Shown here: piece after piece, positions 9,314-17,056 of the stretch
Layout of the letters: every line of letters begins with the position of its first letter
Numbering within the stretch: the stretch's first letter is position 1
DNA from: Kineosporia corallincola
Lineage (GTDB): Bacteria; Actinomycetota; Actinomycetes; Actinomycetales; Kineosporiaceae
Direction: 5' to 3'
DNA length: 64,000 bases
Assembly (NCBI RefSeq): GCF_018499875.1
Contig: NZ_JAHBAY010000018.1
Coordinates: forward strand, 62,001-126,000
Notes under the pieces: generated by a model
The model's database searches: none
The model's input: only the letters and a program-made list of their open reading frames with translations
Told to the model about the DNA's origin: nothing
Position numbers and translations under genes: made by a program

Positions 9314-9634
9314 GTGGAGAAGCGAGCGAGTTACATGCGACGACGCCCGGTCGCGCTCCCCCAGTGCCTGGCTGAGCTCTCAGGTCCGGTACACGGCCAG
9401 ATCGAACTACCACTGACCCTGGCCTGGACCGGCCGCCGCACCTACGACCTGGACTCCCCTGCCGACCTCGCAGTGCTCTACGAACGCATCATCGTCGAGG
9501 CAACCGGCAGCTCCGACCTGGAAGCCCTGCTGAACGAGGCACTACTCACCCGCATCTGGCACCTGCTCTACCTGCCCGCCCAGACGCGCAACCGCTGGGA
9601 ATCCGAGTTCCCTGAGCTTGCCCAGGCCGCATAA
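9314..9634 (+). CDS. Probable antitoxin/regulator paired with AbiEii-like toxin
   Basis: Small protein of about 106 residues (99 if the ATG at 9335 is used). The GTG at 9314 would be nearly leaderless relative to the -10-like TAATAC at 9301. The protein has no named fold that I can see. Its pattern (a YDLDSPADLAVLYERIIVEA segment and a C-terminal LYLPAQTRNRWESEFP) recalls the small proteins that precede AbiEii-type genes in other actinobacteria. Nine bp separate it from the toxin gene, so the two are cotranscribed. Assignment as antitoxin rests mainly on position. Confidence 0.55.
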   Translation: MEKRASYMRRRPVALPQCLAELSGPVHGQIELPLTLAWTGRRTYDLDSPADLAVLYERIIVEATGSSDLEALLNEALLTRIWHLLYLPAQTRNRWESEFPELAQAA

Positions 9635-9643
9635 ACCACCTCG

Positions 9644-10288
9644 ATGGACGACTTCCACGAGCATCTGGCCCGCACAGCACTGGCTCGTATCGGCCGGTTC
9701 GGCTTCGCCCCGGCCGGCGGATACGCCGTCCAGGCCCACGGTTTCCTCGAACGCCTTTCCGAAGACATCGACCTCTTCACGACCGTGGACGCCGAAGAGC
9801 ACTTCGATGCTGCGGTCGCCGAAGCGATCGGTGCCTATGAAAGCGTCGGCCTCAATGTCGTGATTGCCATTCAGCAGCCAGGTTTCGCCCGGCTGGTAGT
9901 GACCGATCCGGCGGGTGCCCGATCCTCCAAGGTGGAACTGGGAGTGGACTGGCGGGCACACCCACCGGCGACCCTCGATGTCGGGCCGGTGCTGCACCAG
10001 GACGACGCCGTCGCGAACAAAGTCACCGCCCTCTACTCACGAGCTCAAACGCGCGACTACATCGATGTCGACGCGGCTCTGACCTCTGGCCGGTACACCG
10101 GACCCGAACTGCTCGCCCTGGCACTCGAGCACGACCCTGGCTTCGAGCCCAAGCTCTTCGCCAACGCGCTCCACGCCGTGCGTCGCCTTCCAGCCGCCGA
10201 GTTCGCGGCCTACGGCCTCGACGAGCAAGCGACGGCCGACCTCACCTCGCGACTGACAACCTGGGCAATCACCATCACCGACCCCTGA
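9644..10288 (+). CDS. AbiEii/AbiGii-type nucleotidyltransferase toxin
   Basis: 214-residue nucleotidyltransferase of the AbiEii family, the toxin half of type IV-like toxin-antitoxin and abortive-infection systems. The diagnostic block is a GGYAV motif (25-29), then RLSEDIDLF with the metal-binding Asp pair D41 and D43. A KVTALYSRAQTRDYIDVDA segment near 130 is the conserved K...R..DyiD region of the family. Such enzymes transfer nucleotides to RNA. It sits 9 bp after the small partner gene and just beyond a tRNA-Gly, a common place for mobile defence cassettes. Confidence 0.8.
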   Translation: MDDFHEHLARTALARIGRFGFAPAGGYAVQAHGFLERLSEDIDLFTTVDAEEHFDAAVAEAIGAYESVGLNVVIAIQQPGFARLVVTDPAGARSSKVELGVDWRAHPPATLDVGPVLHQDDAVANKVTALYSRAQTRDYIDVDAALTSGRYTGPELLALALEHDPGFEPKLFANALHAVRRLPAAEFAAYGLDEQATADLTSRLTTWAITITDP

Positions 10289-10452
10289 CCGAGGTCGGCG
10301 CCGTGCCAGATACGTGCCATATCGGGAGGACATGTGAGCGCGCTCCAGGCTGCTCAGAGCATCCGACGACGCCGAGAATGCGCGGGTGGAGCCACCGCAT
10401 CGAGGGCTTCTGAGCTAATCGTGCGGGTTCGATCCTGATCAGCGAGGCCCCG

Positions 10453-11109
10453 TTGACCGCCCAGCTCCCGCCGAGCATCCGCCCCGCCGTCCGGACCCTG
10501 TGGGACTACCACGACCTGCACCACGTCCTGAAACCCTCCGACGTCGGGATCGGCCTCGGAAGTCACGACCTGGGCGTGTCCACCTGCACGGCCCAGCTCT
10601 ACTTGGCCGGCACCATCCCGCTGATCGTGTTCACCGGCGCGAACGCCCCCACGACCCTCGAGCGGTTCCCCCGGGGAGAGGCGGTCCACTACCGGGAGCA
10701 CGCGCTGAGCCTTGGTGTGCCGGATGAGGTGATCCTGGTCGAGCCCGAGGCCCGGAACACGGGCGACAACATCACGCTGACACGGGAACTCCTGCGAAGC
10801 CACGGGACCGAGCCGAAGTCCCTCACGCTGGTCTCGCGCCCGTATCAACAGCGCCGGGCGTACGCGACGTGCCGCAAGCTGTGGCCGGAGGTCGAGACCG
10901 TGCAGTGCGCCTCCCTGCCTCTGGCCCTGGACGACTACGTGGCCGGCATCGGGGACGCCGACCGCGTGGTGAACATGCTCGTCGGCGACACCCAGCGGAT
11001 CGAGGTCTACGCCGAAAAGGGTTTCGCCATCGAGCAGCCCATGCCCGACGAGGTGCGCGATGCCTTCCGCCAGCTCGTCGAGGCCGGGTACACGTCCCGT
11101 CTGATCTGA
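10453..11109 (+). CDS. YdcF/SanA-type DUF218 family protein
   Basis: 218 residues from a TTG start with GAGG 6 nt upstream. The DUF218 pattern is clear: IGLGSHDLGVSTCTAQLYL near 33-51, then EPEARNTGDNITLTRELL near 97-114 and LVSRPYQQRRAYATCRKLWP near 124-143. Proteins of this family are small Rossmann-like enzymes of largely unknown chemistry, some implicated in cell-envelope processes. This copy has no transmembrane segment and is probably cytoplasmic. A decayed copy of its 3' half lies at 11955-12035. Confidence 0.8.
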   Translation: MTAQLPPSIRPAVRTLWDYHDLHHVLKPSDVGIGLGSHDLGVSTCTAQLYLAGTIPLIVFTGANAPTTLERFPRGEAVHYREHALSLGVPDEVILVEPEARNTGDNITLTRELLRSHGTEPKSLTLVSRPYQQRRAYATCRKLWPEVETVQCASLPLALDDYVAGIGDADRVVNMLVGDTQRIEVYAEKGFAIEQPMPDEVRDAFRQLVEAGYTSRLI

Positions 11110-11229
11110 CGGCTCACCGGACGCGGACCGCTCTGCTGCTGCGTTGACCTTTGAGAAGTCAAGGCGACCGCTTCGTGGCCGCACCCGCCGGGCGTCCCAG
11201 TGTCTAGCGCCCCAGCAAGGTCGCCGGGG

Positions 11230-11607
11230 CTAACCAATTCTGGCGGCGGTAACCACGCCGTCCACCAACCAGAGATTGGTCCGGTCCGGCCGAAGATCCA
11301 TCCGAAGGTATTGACACCTGCCATCGATGGCCACCGCGCGAGTGGTCCGACCGAGAGCTGCTTCATGACGGTCAGCCTCAGGGCGCGACCTCCCTACGAC
11401 GTCCGGCACGTCTGGGTAGGGACTGCCGATGCGGCACACCGCGGGTCGCGCTCCACTCGGTCCGACAGTGCCATCGATTGCCGCTGAAGCGGACGGACGC
11501 ACCACGGCCTCTTCGGAGGTGACGGATCGGTTCCCAGAGCAGCCAGCCGGCAACATGGCAACGATGCTGAGCGTCCAGGCCACTGAAGAGAGTCGTCTCA
11601 TCCTCAC
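11230..11607 (-). CDS. Putative lipoprotein with I78 protease-inhibitor-like domain
   Basis: 125-residue protein with a lipoprotein signal: a positively charged start (MRMRRL), a hydrophobic stretch and the lipobox LPAGC (Cys 23). The C-terminal half has the shape of the small I78 serine-protease inhibitors: a VGRSRPEAD segment, then YLRMDLRPDRTNLWL and a short strand ending in VTAARIG. The conserved final Cys of typical I78 members is replaced. The start could be the ATG at 11601 instead of the GTG. The gene stands alone in a low-density patch. Assignment is by pattern only. Confidence 0.5.
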   Translation of the reverse strand: MRMRRLSSVAWTLSIVAMLPAGCSGNRSVTSEEAVVRPSASAAIDGTVGPSGARPAVCRIGSPYPDVPDVVGRSRPEADRHEAALGRTTRAVAIDGRCQYLRMDLRPDRTNLWLVDGVVTAARIG

Positions 11608-11662
11608 GGAATCGGAGCACAGTTCAACGCGCTTGACAGGCTAATCACCTGAGGCGCACGGC

Positions 11663-11857
11663 TCACCTTCCGGTACGTTCCCAGCCCCGATTCCGGAAGC
11701 CGACCCACTCCAGAATGCGCTTGGTCCCGGCCCGTACAGCAAAATCGGCTGTGTTCCCGAACTGGCCGAAGTCCTGACTCTCACTGCTGCCCGACTCCTG
11801 CCAGCGGATCTCTAGACGAGAGGCCGCAGGCTCGGCACACCGGCGAGAGCATCTCCT
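11663..11857 (-). pseudogene. Possible C-terminal remnant of an unknown protein
   Basis: Open 64-codon stretch ending in TGA at 11663, with no start codon in frame and a stop just upstream. Its translation looks protein-like (IRWQESGSSESQDFGQFG, then AVRAGTKRILEWVGF), unlike the neighbouring frames. I do not recognise the family. It may be the tail of a gene truncated by the rearrangement in this patch. Confidence 0.3.
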
Positions 11858-11954
11858 TCAGACGAAATCATCTCCGGCACAAAGACATTCGGCCCGTCTC
11901 GGCCACTCTGACGTCACGCCCTCACCAGCAGCGGCGCGCGTAGGAGCAGGCGCG

Positions 11955-12035
11955 GTGCGCCTCGCTGCCGCCGCCTCTGGACGAGTACGTCAGCAGCAAT
12001 TGGTGGACGCCGGTGGCACCTCACGTCTGATCTGA
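11955..12035 (+). pseudogene. Decayed partial copy of the DUF218 gene
   Basis: Two segments match the gene at 10453-11109. The first encodes ASLPPPLDEYV, like CASLPLALDDYV of the intact gene. The second encodes QLVDAGGTSRLI followed by TGA, like QLVEAGYTSRLI and its stop. About 130 bp that separate them in the intact gene are missing. No start is present, so this is a broken duplicate. Confidence 0.65.
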
Positions 12036-12233
12036 GAGTTCTCACCGGGAAACGTGAGGACGGCGCTACCCTGGAACGGCGATCGCATCGTCAAGGGCCT
12101 ATGGGAACGAAGGCGCAGGGATCCGCCGGTGGCCACGCGCCGCCGGAAGCACTGTAACCCGCAAGGGGCGAGCCGGTTCGAGTCCGGTATTCGGTGCGGT
12201 CGCTTCCCATCACGGACGCCATACTCACCTTCC

Positions 12234-12563
12234 ATGGATCTCGACGAGTACCAGCGTGGTGCCCTGCGCACAGCGGCGCCGCGCGACCGGAAGAACGAGC
12301 TGCTGCACCTGGTGCTCGGTCTGGCGGGTGAGTCGGGCGAGGTGGCCGAGAAGTTCAAGAAGTGGGTGCGCGACCTGGACAGCGACGAGTCCCGGCTCGA
12401 CCGGGCCGGTGTGGCCGGGGAACTCGGCGACGTGCTCTGGTACGTGGCCGTTCTCGCCGATCACCTCGACCTCTCCCTCGACGACATCGCGGCGGCCAAT
12501 CTAGCCAAACTGGCCGACCGGCAACGACGTCAGGTGCTGGGCGGCAGCGGCGACGACCGCTGA
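12234..12563 (+). CDS. MazG-like nucleotide pyrophosphohydrolase
   Basis: 109-residue all-alpha NTP pyrophosphatase of the MazG-like superfamily, probably hydrolysing non-canonical or excess nucleoside triphosphates in the cytoplasm. The metal-binding helices are visible: GLAGESGEVAEKFKKW (E-x2-E pattern) near 30-45 and GELGDVLWYVAVLAD (E-x3-D) near 63-77. I chose the ATG at 12234. The upstream open frame translates to unlikely sequence. It stands alone and reads convergently with the next gene. Confidence 0.85.
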   Translation: MDLDEYQRGALRTAAPRDRKNELLHLVLGLAGESGEVAEKFKKWVRDLDSDESRLDRAGVAGELGDVLWYVAVLADHLDLSLDDIAAANLAKLADRQRRQVLGGSGDDR

Positions 12564-12582
12564 CACCCGCTCGCACCGCGGC

Positions 12583-13107
12583 TCAACCGGCCTCCGGCCC
12601 CGGTTCAGGTCCGGTGTCCTGCCCCGAGTGCTGCATCCGTCCCAGTGACCAGCCGTCGACCGCGGCCAGGCGACCGCGCCACAGGATGCCGCCCTCGGGC
12701 ACCAGGCCGTCCGGGCCGGACAGGAGCCGGGCGGCGGCCAGATGGATCCACTCCGGCGACCGGACCAGGCTCATGGCCGCCGCGTAGTCGTCGGCCACCG
12801 TCGCCATCGCCTCGCCGGCCCGGGCCCGGTCCGCGCGCCGGCCCCGGTACTCGTCACCGAGGCTCGCGAACACCGCGGCCAGGGCGGCCTCAGCGGCCGG
12901 GGCGGGCCGGGCTCTGTCGGTGCCCGGCCGGATGACCTCGTCCATCAGCTCGGCCCACCGCCACGAGGCGACCAGGGTGCCCGAGATGACCAGGCCGTTG
13001 ATCGTCAGCATCACGCCGGGTTCGAACACCGACGCCGTCTCCTGCGCCTCGGCGATGTCGACCAGGGCGACCAGCGCCTCGTCCACCGGGCCTGCGTGCT
13101 CCGCCAT
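12583..13107 (-). CDS. Conserved hypothetical protein with GvpU-like segment
   Basis: 174 residues without signal peptide or membrane span. The segment VMLTINGLVISGTLVASWRW near 32-51 follows the pattern of GvpU-like gas-vesicle accessory proteins (TLNVGGLLISGTLVSG). The rest is Ala-rich and helical with a Pro/Gly tail. No gas vesicle genes are in the window, so the role is open. The ATG at 13107 has only a weak ribosome site. Confidence 0.6.
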   Translation of the reverse strand: MAEHAGPVDEALVALVDIAEAQETASVFEPGVMLTINGLVISGTLVASWRWAELMDEVIRPGTDRARPAPAAEAALAAVFASLGDEYRGRRADRARAGEAMATVADDYAAAMSLVRSPEWIHLAAARLLSGPDGLVPEGGILWRGRLAAVDGWSLGRMQHSGQDTGPEPGPEAG

Positions 13108-13339
13108 GGGTCCGCAGCGTAGCCGGGCCGGGCTGCCCGTCCACCGGAATGTCGAGGTGGCTCACGGCGTCCGTGTCCGCCCCGGCGGCGGTTGTCAGCA
13201 ACGTGGTGACCTGACGCCGGTGGGCACGGTTGACCTGCCGCTTCCCGTGCGGGCGGGGCAGGCGGGCGCACTCGTCGTCGAGGTGACCGCGGCGGCGGTC
13301 ACGGGCCTGGTTCAGGAGTTTCTTCTGCTGCGGGGTCAT
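12890..13339 (-). CDS. Uncertain small ORF, basic N-terminus
   Basis: Open frame from the ATG at 13339 (GGAG 10 nt upstream). The first 70 residues look protein-like (MTPQQKKLLNQARDRRR, later VNRAHRRQVTTLL). The second half overlaps the gene at 12583-13107 out of phase and reads like antisense-type GC-rich sequence. Either the real gene is shorter and frameshifted near 13120 or it is spurious. Confidence 0.3.
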   Translation of the reverse strand: MTPQQKKLLNQARDRRRGHLDDECARLPRPHGKRQVNRAHRRQVTTLLTTAAGADTDAVSHLDIPVDGQPGPATLRTHGGARRPGGRGAGRPGRHRRGAGDGVGVRTRRDADDQRPGHLGHPGRLVAVGRADGRGHPAGHRQSPARPGR

Positions 13340-13404
13340 CCTTGCCCCGCTCCGTGTCGTCATGACGCAGAAGCATCACCGCCCCGGGCCCGGCGCGCAA
13401 CGAA

Positions 13405-14226
13405 TTATTTCTCCGCCCCCGGCGGGCGCTGCGCCTGCACCTGATGCTCCACGTCGCGAAACCCCAGCGCCCGGTAGAGCCTGATCGCGTGATAGCCGGG
13501 ATCGGCCACCATGACCAGCTTTTCGGCCTCCAGCCGGTCGAGGCCCCAGCAGCCCAGCCGGTGCACCAGCGCGGAGGCCAGGCCCTGACGGCGGAAGTCC
13601 GGGTGGGTCTCGACGTTCTGGAACCGGGCCACCCCGAGGCCGTCGCTGAAGAGGCCTGCTCCGCAGCGCATCTCACCGTGGACGAAGGCCCCGAACCAGG
13701 CCCCGTGCCCGGCCTCGACGCCGGACCGGTACTCCGCCGCCTTGCGGGCCGCGAACTCGGCGAAGGCGGGATTGTCACCGGCCCCGTGCAGCGCCAGCCG
13801 CAGGCGCACCAGCTGCGCCCAGTCGTCGTCGCCCCGCAGCGCCCGGATCTCGGCGTGATCGGCCGGCCCGGCCGGCGGAACCAGAGCGGTGGCGGTCATC
13901 ACGGTGTCGACCAGAATCTCGAAGCCGAGCGCCGCCAGGCCCGCGCCGTCCTCAATTTCGCCGTCCACGTTGTCGAGCCCCAGGGCCACGTGCGCGGCCT
14001 GCGGGAACTCCCGGGCGAACTCGGCCACCCAGCCCGGCCACTCCCCCACCTGCGGCCGCTCCCGCAACAGCAGGTAATTACCCCACCAGTAGTGCGGATT
14101 GGCCGGGGTGCGCACGACCAGGTGCGAACCCCGGTCCGACACCTGGGAACCGCCCAGGCGACGCATCATCAGGTCAGTGCGATAGCCGAGTGAGGTCACC
14201 TCCACGGCCGGAATTCTAGTGATCAC
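13405..14226 (-). CDS. GNAT family N-acetyltransferase
   Basis: 273-residue acetyltransferase. The C-terminal GNAT fold is clear: FQNVETHPDFRRQGLASALV (near 200-220) contains the acetyl-CoA pyrophosphate loop RRQGLA, followed by a VADPGYHAIRLYRALGF helix-strand. The N-terminal 130 residues (with ANPHYWWGNYLLL) form an extra domain seen in some actinobacterial GNAT proteins. The substrate is unknown. The GTG at 14226 follows GGCGAGG closely. A GTG at 14205 is an alternative. Confidence 0.8.
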   Translation of the reverse strand: MITRIPAVEVTSLGYRTDLMMRRLGGSQVSDRGSHLVVRTPANPHYWWGNYLLLRERPQVGEWPGWVAEFAREFPQAAHVALGLDNVDGEIEDGAGLAALGFEILVDTVMTATALVPPAGPADHAEIRALRGDDDWAQLVRLRLALHGAGDNPAFAEFAARKAAEYRSGVEAGHGAWFGAFVHGEMRCGAGLFSDGLGVARFQNVETHPDFRRQGLASALVHRLGCWGLDRLEAEKLVMVADPGYHAIRLYRALGFRDVEHQVQAQRPPGAEK

Positions 14227-14284
14227 CCCTCGCCCGGAGACGCTCCTCGAAAGAACGGTGCAGATCCGGGGCCATGGAGTGCCG

Positions 14285-15493
14285 TCAGCACGCCGGCAAT
14301 CCCGGGGCCTCCTCCGGCTCGGTGCGGATCCCGATCAACGAAACCGCGTGCCTGACCCGGCTCAGCACCTCGTCCCCCGTGGCCCCGGTCGCCATCACCC
14401 AACCGCACCGGTCGTCCGATCCGCTCAACGGAACCACCAGATCCCCGACCGCCACCATGGTTTCGCAGGCTGTCACCCCCGGTGCCGCCGCGGCCCGGTC
14501 CCATCCCTCCAGCGCCGTCACCCGGCCGGGCCGGGCGGTCACGAACCACACCGCCGCCGCACCGGATCCCGTGCCGACCACGGCGGGCTCGCGCTTCGCG
14601 ATCTGGCGGGCGAACAGATCACGCGGGTCCGCACCGATCACCGACCGCACCAGATCGTTGATCCCGTCACCGCCGTAACGGTTGTGGGACTCGACCACGC
14701 GCGGGCCGGCCGGGGTGAGGATGAGTTCCGTGTGTGCCGGCCCGTCGACGAGCCCCACCCTGCCGAGGAACTCGCGGGTGGCCTCGACGAGCGCGTCCCG
14801 ATCGGCGGCGCTCACCCGGGCCGGCACCAGGTGCCCGGCCTCTACCAGATTCTCCCCGACGAACTTCTCGGTCACCTCCAGCACCTGGTGCACCCCTTCG
14901 AAGCTCAGGGTCTCGACACTGAATTCCGGTCCGTTCAGGAACTCCTCGGCCAGCAGTGTTCCCGGCCGGTCCTCGATCCGGGCCCTGACACCGGGCAGGT
15001 CCTGCGGTCCACGCAGCACCACGACCCCTTCGCTGCCGGTGCCGTCCCGCGGCTTGACGATCACCGGGAACCCGGCCTCCTGCACGAAGAACCGCAGATC
15101 CTCGGGCGTCTCGAGCAACCGGGCCAGCACCCCGGCACCGTTCGCGGCGAGGACCTGGCGCATCACGGCCTTGTCCTTCAGCATCAGGACGGTCTCCAGC
15201 GAGTTCGGCCCGAGCCCCAGGGCGTGGTTGATCCGGGCAGCGCACGAGAGGAACCGCTCACGCAGCGAGACCACCCGACTGAAGGGCGAATCCTGATGCA
15301 GCGCAGTGGCTCTGCGCACCCAGAAGTCCTCGTCGACGGTGTCCGCCAGCCATGCCTCGGCACACACCGCCTGATGACCTCCGGTGAACTCGTCGGGAGT
15401 GCCGGCGAAAATCACCCGGACCCCGGCCCGGTGGAGCGCCCTCGGCAGACGGGTGCCGCCCCCCAGCACGAGAACGGTCGGTGGCTCGCTCAT
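14285..15493 (-). CDS. ATP-grasp ligase (carboxylate-amine ligase type)
   Basis: 402-residue ATP-grasp enzyme that should join a carboxylate to an amine through an acyl phosphate. The short N-terminal Rossmann-like domain (TVLVLGGGTRLPRALHRAG) is followed by the ATP-grasp core: FPVIVKPRDGTGSEGVVVL near 146-164 binds ATP, LLAEEFLNGPEFSVETL is the central strand, and AHTELILT with VVESHNRYGGDG supplies the metal ligands. Start at the ATG 15493, whose ATGA overlaps the stop of the MFS gene. The longer open frame reaching 16435 is an antisense-like shadow. With the second ATP-grasp at 20016 it suggests stepwise ligation of amino acids. Confidence 0.9.
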   Translation of the reverse strand: MSEPPTVLVLGGGTRLPRALHRAGVRVIFAGTPDEFTGGHQAVCAEAWLADTVDEDFWVRRATALHQDSPFSRVVSLRERFLSCAARINHALGLGPNSLETVLMLKDKAVMRQVLAANGAGVLARLLETPEDLRFFVQEAGFPVIVKPRDGTGSEGVVVLRGPQDLPGVRARIEDRPGTLLAEEFLNGPEFSVETLSFEGVHQVLEVTEKFVGENLVEAGHLVPARVSAADRDALVEATREFLGRVGLVDGPAHTELILTPAGPRVVESHNRYGGDGINDLVRSVIGADPRDLFARQIAKREPAVVGTGSGAAAVWFVTARPGRVTALEGWDRAAAAPGVTACETMVAVGDLVVPLSGSDDRCGWVMATGATGDEVLSRVRHAVSLIGIRTEPEEAPGLPAC

Positions 15494-16734
15494 GAAACGC
15501 CTTCCGGTACAGGTGCCGAGGGAACGGGGACGAGACGGATCGCCACCCCGGCGACGGCGAAGATCAACCCGGCCAGCACCCAGCCGGCACCGCCCGCCAG
15601 CGGGCAGAGCGTGAGCAGGACCACGGGGGCCAGGGCGTTGCCGGCGCCCACGCCGGTGCCGAAAACGCCCTGATACCGGCCGATCGCATGGTCCGGGGCC
15701 AGCTCGTAGGAGAACTCGAAAGAGGCTGCCGCGTGCCACAGTTCGCCCAGAGTGTAGACGGCCGTGGTCACCAGGAGCGCGACCGTGGCCCACCAGGCCG
15801 AGAGATGGGCGGTGAGCGCGAACGCCGAGCAGGTGATCAGGAACACCGCGCCCGAACGGGCGAACCACCGGCGGGCCCCGGCCAGACCCGTCGCGGCCCG
15901 GCTGGCGGCCACCTGCAACATGACGATCATGACGGTGTTCAGCACGAGCAACCCGGACACCACCCAGGCCGGGGCCCGGGTGTACTGCACCACCCAGATC
16001 GGCAGCACCGTCGCCAGCACGCCGTAATGCATTGTCATCACACCGTTGACCGCCGTCACCGCCAGGTAGCGGACGTCCGGGAAGTTCCCGGACGGGCCCC
16101 CACCGGGCGCGGGCGGAACCGGCGCGAACCTCGGCAGGAACAGCCCGAAGACGCAGGCCGCCAGCGCGAAGGTGAGAGCATCCAGCAGCAGGGTGGAGCG
16201 GTAGGCCGCAGATGTGTCGAACTGCACGGCGACCCCGGCCGCCAGTGCCCCCAGCGACACGCTCAGATTCGTGGCCGAGCGGATCATCGCCCGCAGCCGC
16301 GCCCGGTCCTGCCCACCGATTCTTCCGGTCAGCACGCTGCGCAGTGTGCGGCTGGCCTGCTCGGTGACCCCGCTCAGGGTGGCGACCAGGAGAAATCCGG
16401 CGACATCGCGCACGACGACCAGCAGGGCCATCCAAACCGCCTCGGCCAGCAGAAAGACCACCGCCAGCCGCCGGGGATCGAACCGGTCTGCCAGGTGCCC
16501 GACCGGGATCCCCACCGCCAGGCCGACCACACCGGCCACGCTCAGGCCCGCCCCGACCTGCCCCAGCGGAAGCCCGACCACCCGGACCAGATAGATGACG
16601 CCCACCACATGGAACAGCCCGGATCCGAAGCTGTTGACGAAAGCCCCTGCCAGGAGGTGTCTCCCGGGTCCCGGGGCAGGAAGGAAGTCAGTCCGCCGGG
16701 GTATCACCCGGCGTAGAGGGAGCACGAACCGCAC
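15490..16734 (-). CDS. MFS transporter, probable product exporter
   Basis: About 414 residues with twelve predicted membrane helices, for example AGAFVNSFGSGLFHVVGVIY as the first and a GHLADRFDPRRLAVVF cytoplasmic loop 2-3 motif typical of MFS drug/proton antiporters. The open frame reaches 16830, but a -10-like TATGAG lies at 16830-16835, so translation must start downstream. The GTG at 16734 fits the expected length before helix 1. The gene is translationally coupled to the ATP-grasp gene (ATGA overlap). It most likely exports or confers resistance to the product of this locus. Confidence 0.85.
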   Translation of the reverse strand: MRFVLPLRRVIPRRTDFLPAPGPGRHLLAGAFVNSFGSGLFHVVGVIYLVRVVGLPLGQVGAGLSVAGVVGLAVGIPVGHLADRFDPRRLAVVFLLAEAVWMALLVVVRDVAGFLLVATLSGVTEQASRTLRSVLTGRIGGQDRARLRAMIRSATNLSVSLGALAAGVAVQFDTSAAYRSTLLLDALTFALAACVFGLFLPRFAPVPPAPGGGPSGNFPDVRYLAVTAVNGVMTMHYGVLATVLPIWVVQYTRAPAWVVSGLLVLNTVMIVMLQVAASRAATGLAGARRWFARSGAVFLITCSAFALTAHLSAWWATVALLVTTAVYTLGELWHAAASFEFSYELAPDHAIGRYQGVFGTGVGAGNALAPVVLLTLCPLAGGAGWVLAGLIFAVAGVAIRLVPVPSAPVPEGVS

Positions 16735-16829
16735 ACCGCCAGCAATCTCATCCGTGGTTCGCACCAGCCGTGACACGAGCCCTGTCGACTCGGACCGATC
16801 CGGCCGAGACGCCCAAATCGGGCTTATCA

Positions 16830-16858
16830 CTCATAGTCCGCAAGTCACATTCGGTCAA
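16830..16858 (-). promoter_or_regulatory. Promoter of the MFS/ATP-grasp operon
   Basis: -35 TTGACC (16858-16853), 17-bp spacer, -10 TATGAG (16835-16830) on the minus strand. The -35 box is 3 bp from the -35 box of the opposite promoter at 16862. Confidence 0.6.
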
Positions 16859-16861
16859 CTA

Positions 16862-16890
16862 TTGACGGAACACTGGGTGACGCTTAGTTT
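16862..16890 (+). promoter_or_regulatory. Promoter of the N-hydroxylase operon
   Basis: -35 TTGACG (16862-16867), 17-bp spacer, -10 TAGTTT (16885-16890). It predicts a leader of about 160 nt before the start at 17057. I see no clear riboswitch or iron box in that leader. Confidence 0.6.
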
Positions 16891-17056
16891 ACCGAGCCGT
16901 AGGAGGATTCCGGCCTGCTCCTGCCCGAGCTCGATCAGGCCGTGTCGGCCCGACTGTTTCGGCAGGCCGCCCCTGTTCACTTCACCGACCGTCGGCCGCG
17001 GCACCCCTTTGCCGAGACCGACCGCAGTGCGCCGTCAGCACGAGGAGATGCTCTTG

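Larger units (their letters stand above)
11608..12233. other. 626-bp patch of decayed sequence
   Basis: No intact gene of convincing quality. It contains a protein-like minus-strand remnant (11663-11857), the decayed DUF218 copy (11955-12035) and, near 12154-12190, a sequence with a tRNA-like T arm (GCCGG-TTCGAGT-CCGGT). Base composition is slightly lower in GC than the neighbours. It looks like a scar of past insertions. Confidence 0.5.

Noticed and set aside
12740-12755. Single TGGATCCA inside the GvpU-like gene
   Set aside because: It lies in coding sequence and has no second copy 21 bp away. Isolated GGATCC sites also occur in other genes, so I do not count it as an operator.
14285-16435. 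716-codon reading of the first ATP-grasp gene
   Set aside because: Its first 314 codons run out of phase through the MFS transporter gene. The ATG at 15493 with ATGA overlap gives a normal-length ATP-grasp enzyme.
16891-17056. Riboswitch or iron box in the leader of the N-hydroxylase operon
   Set aside because: I looked for the TTAGGTTAGGCTAACCTAA-type iron box and for common riboswitch cores and saw only a weak TTAGTTT match.
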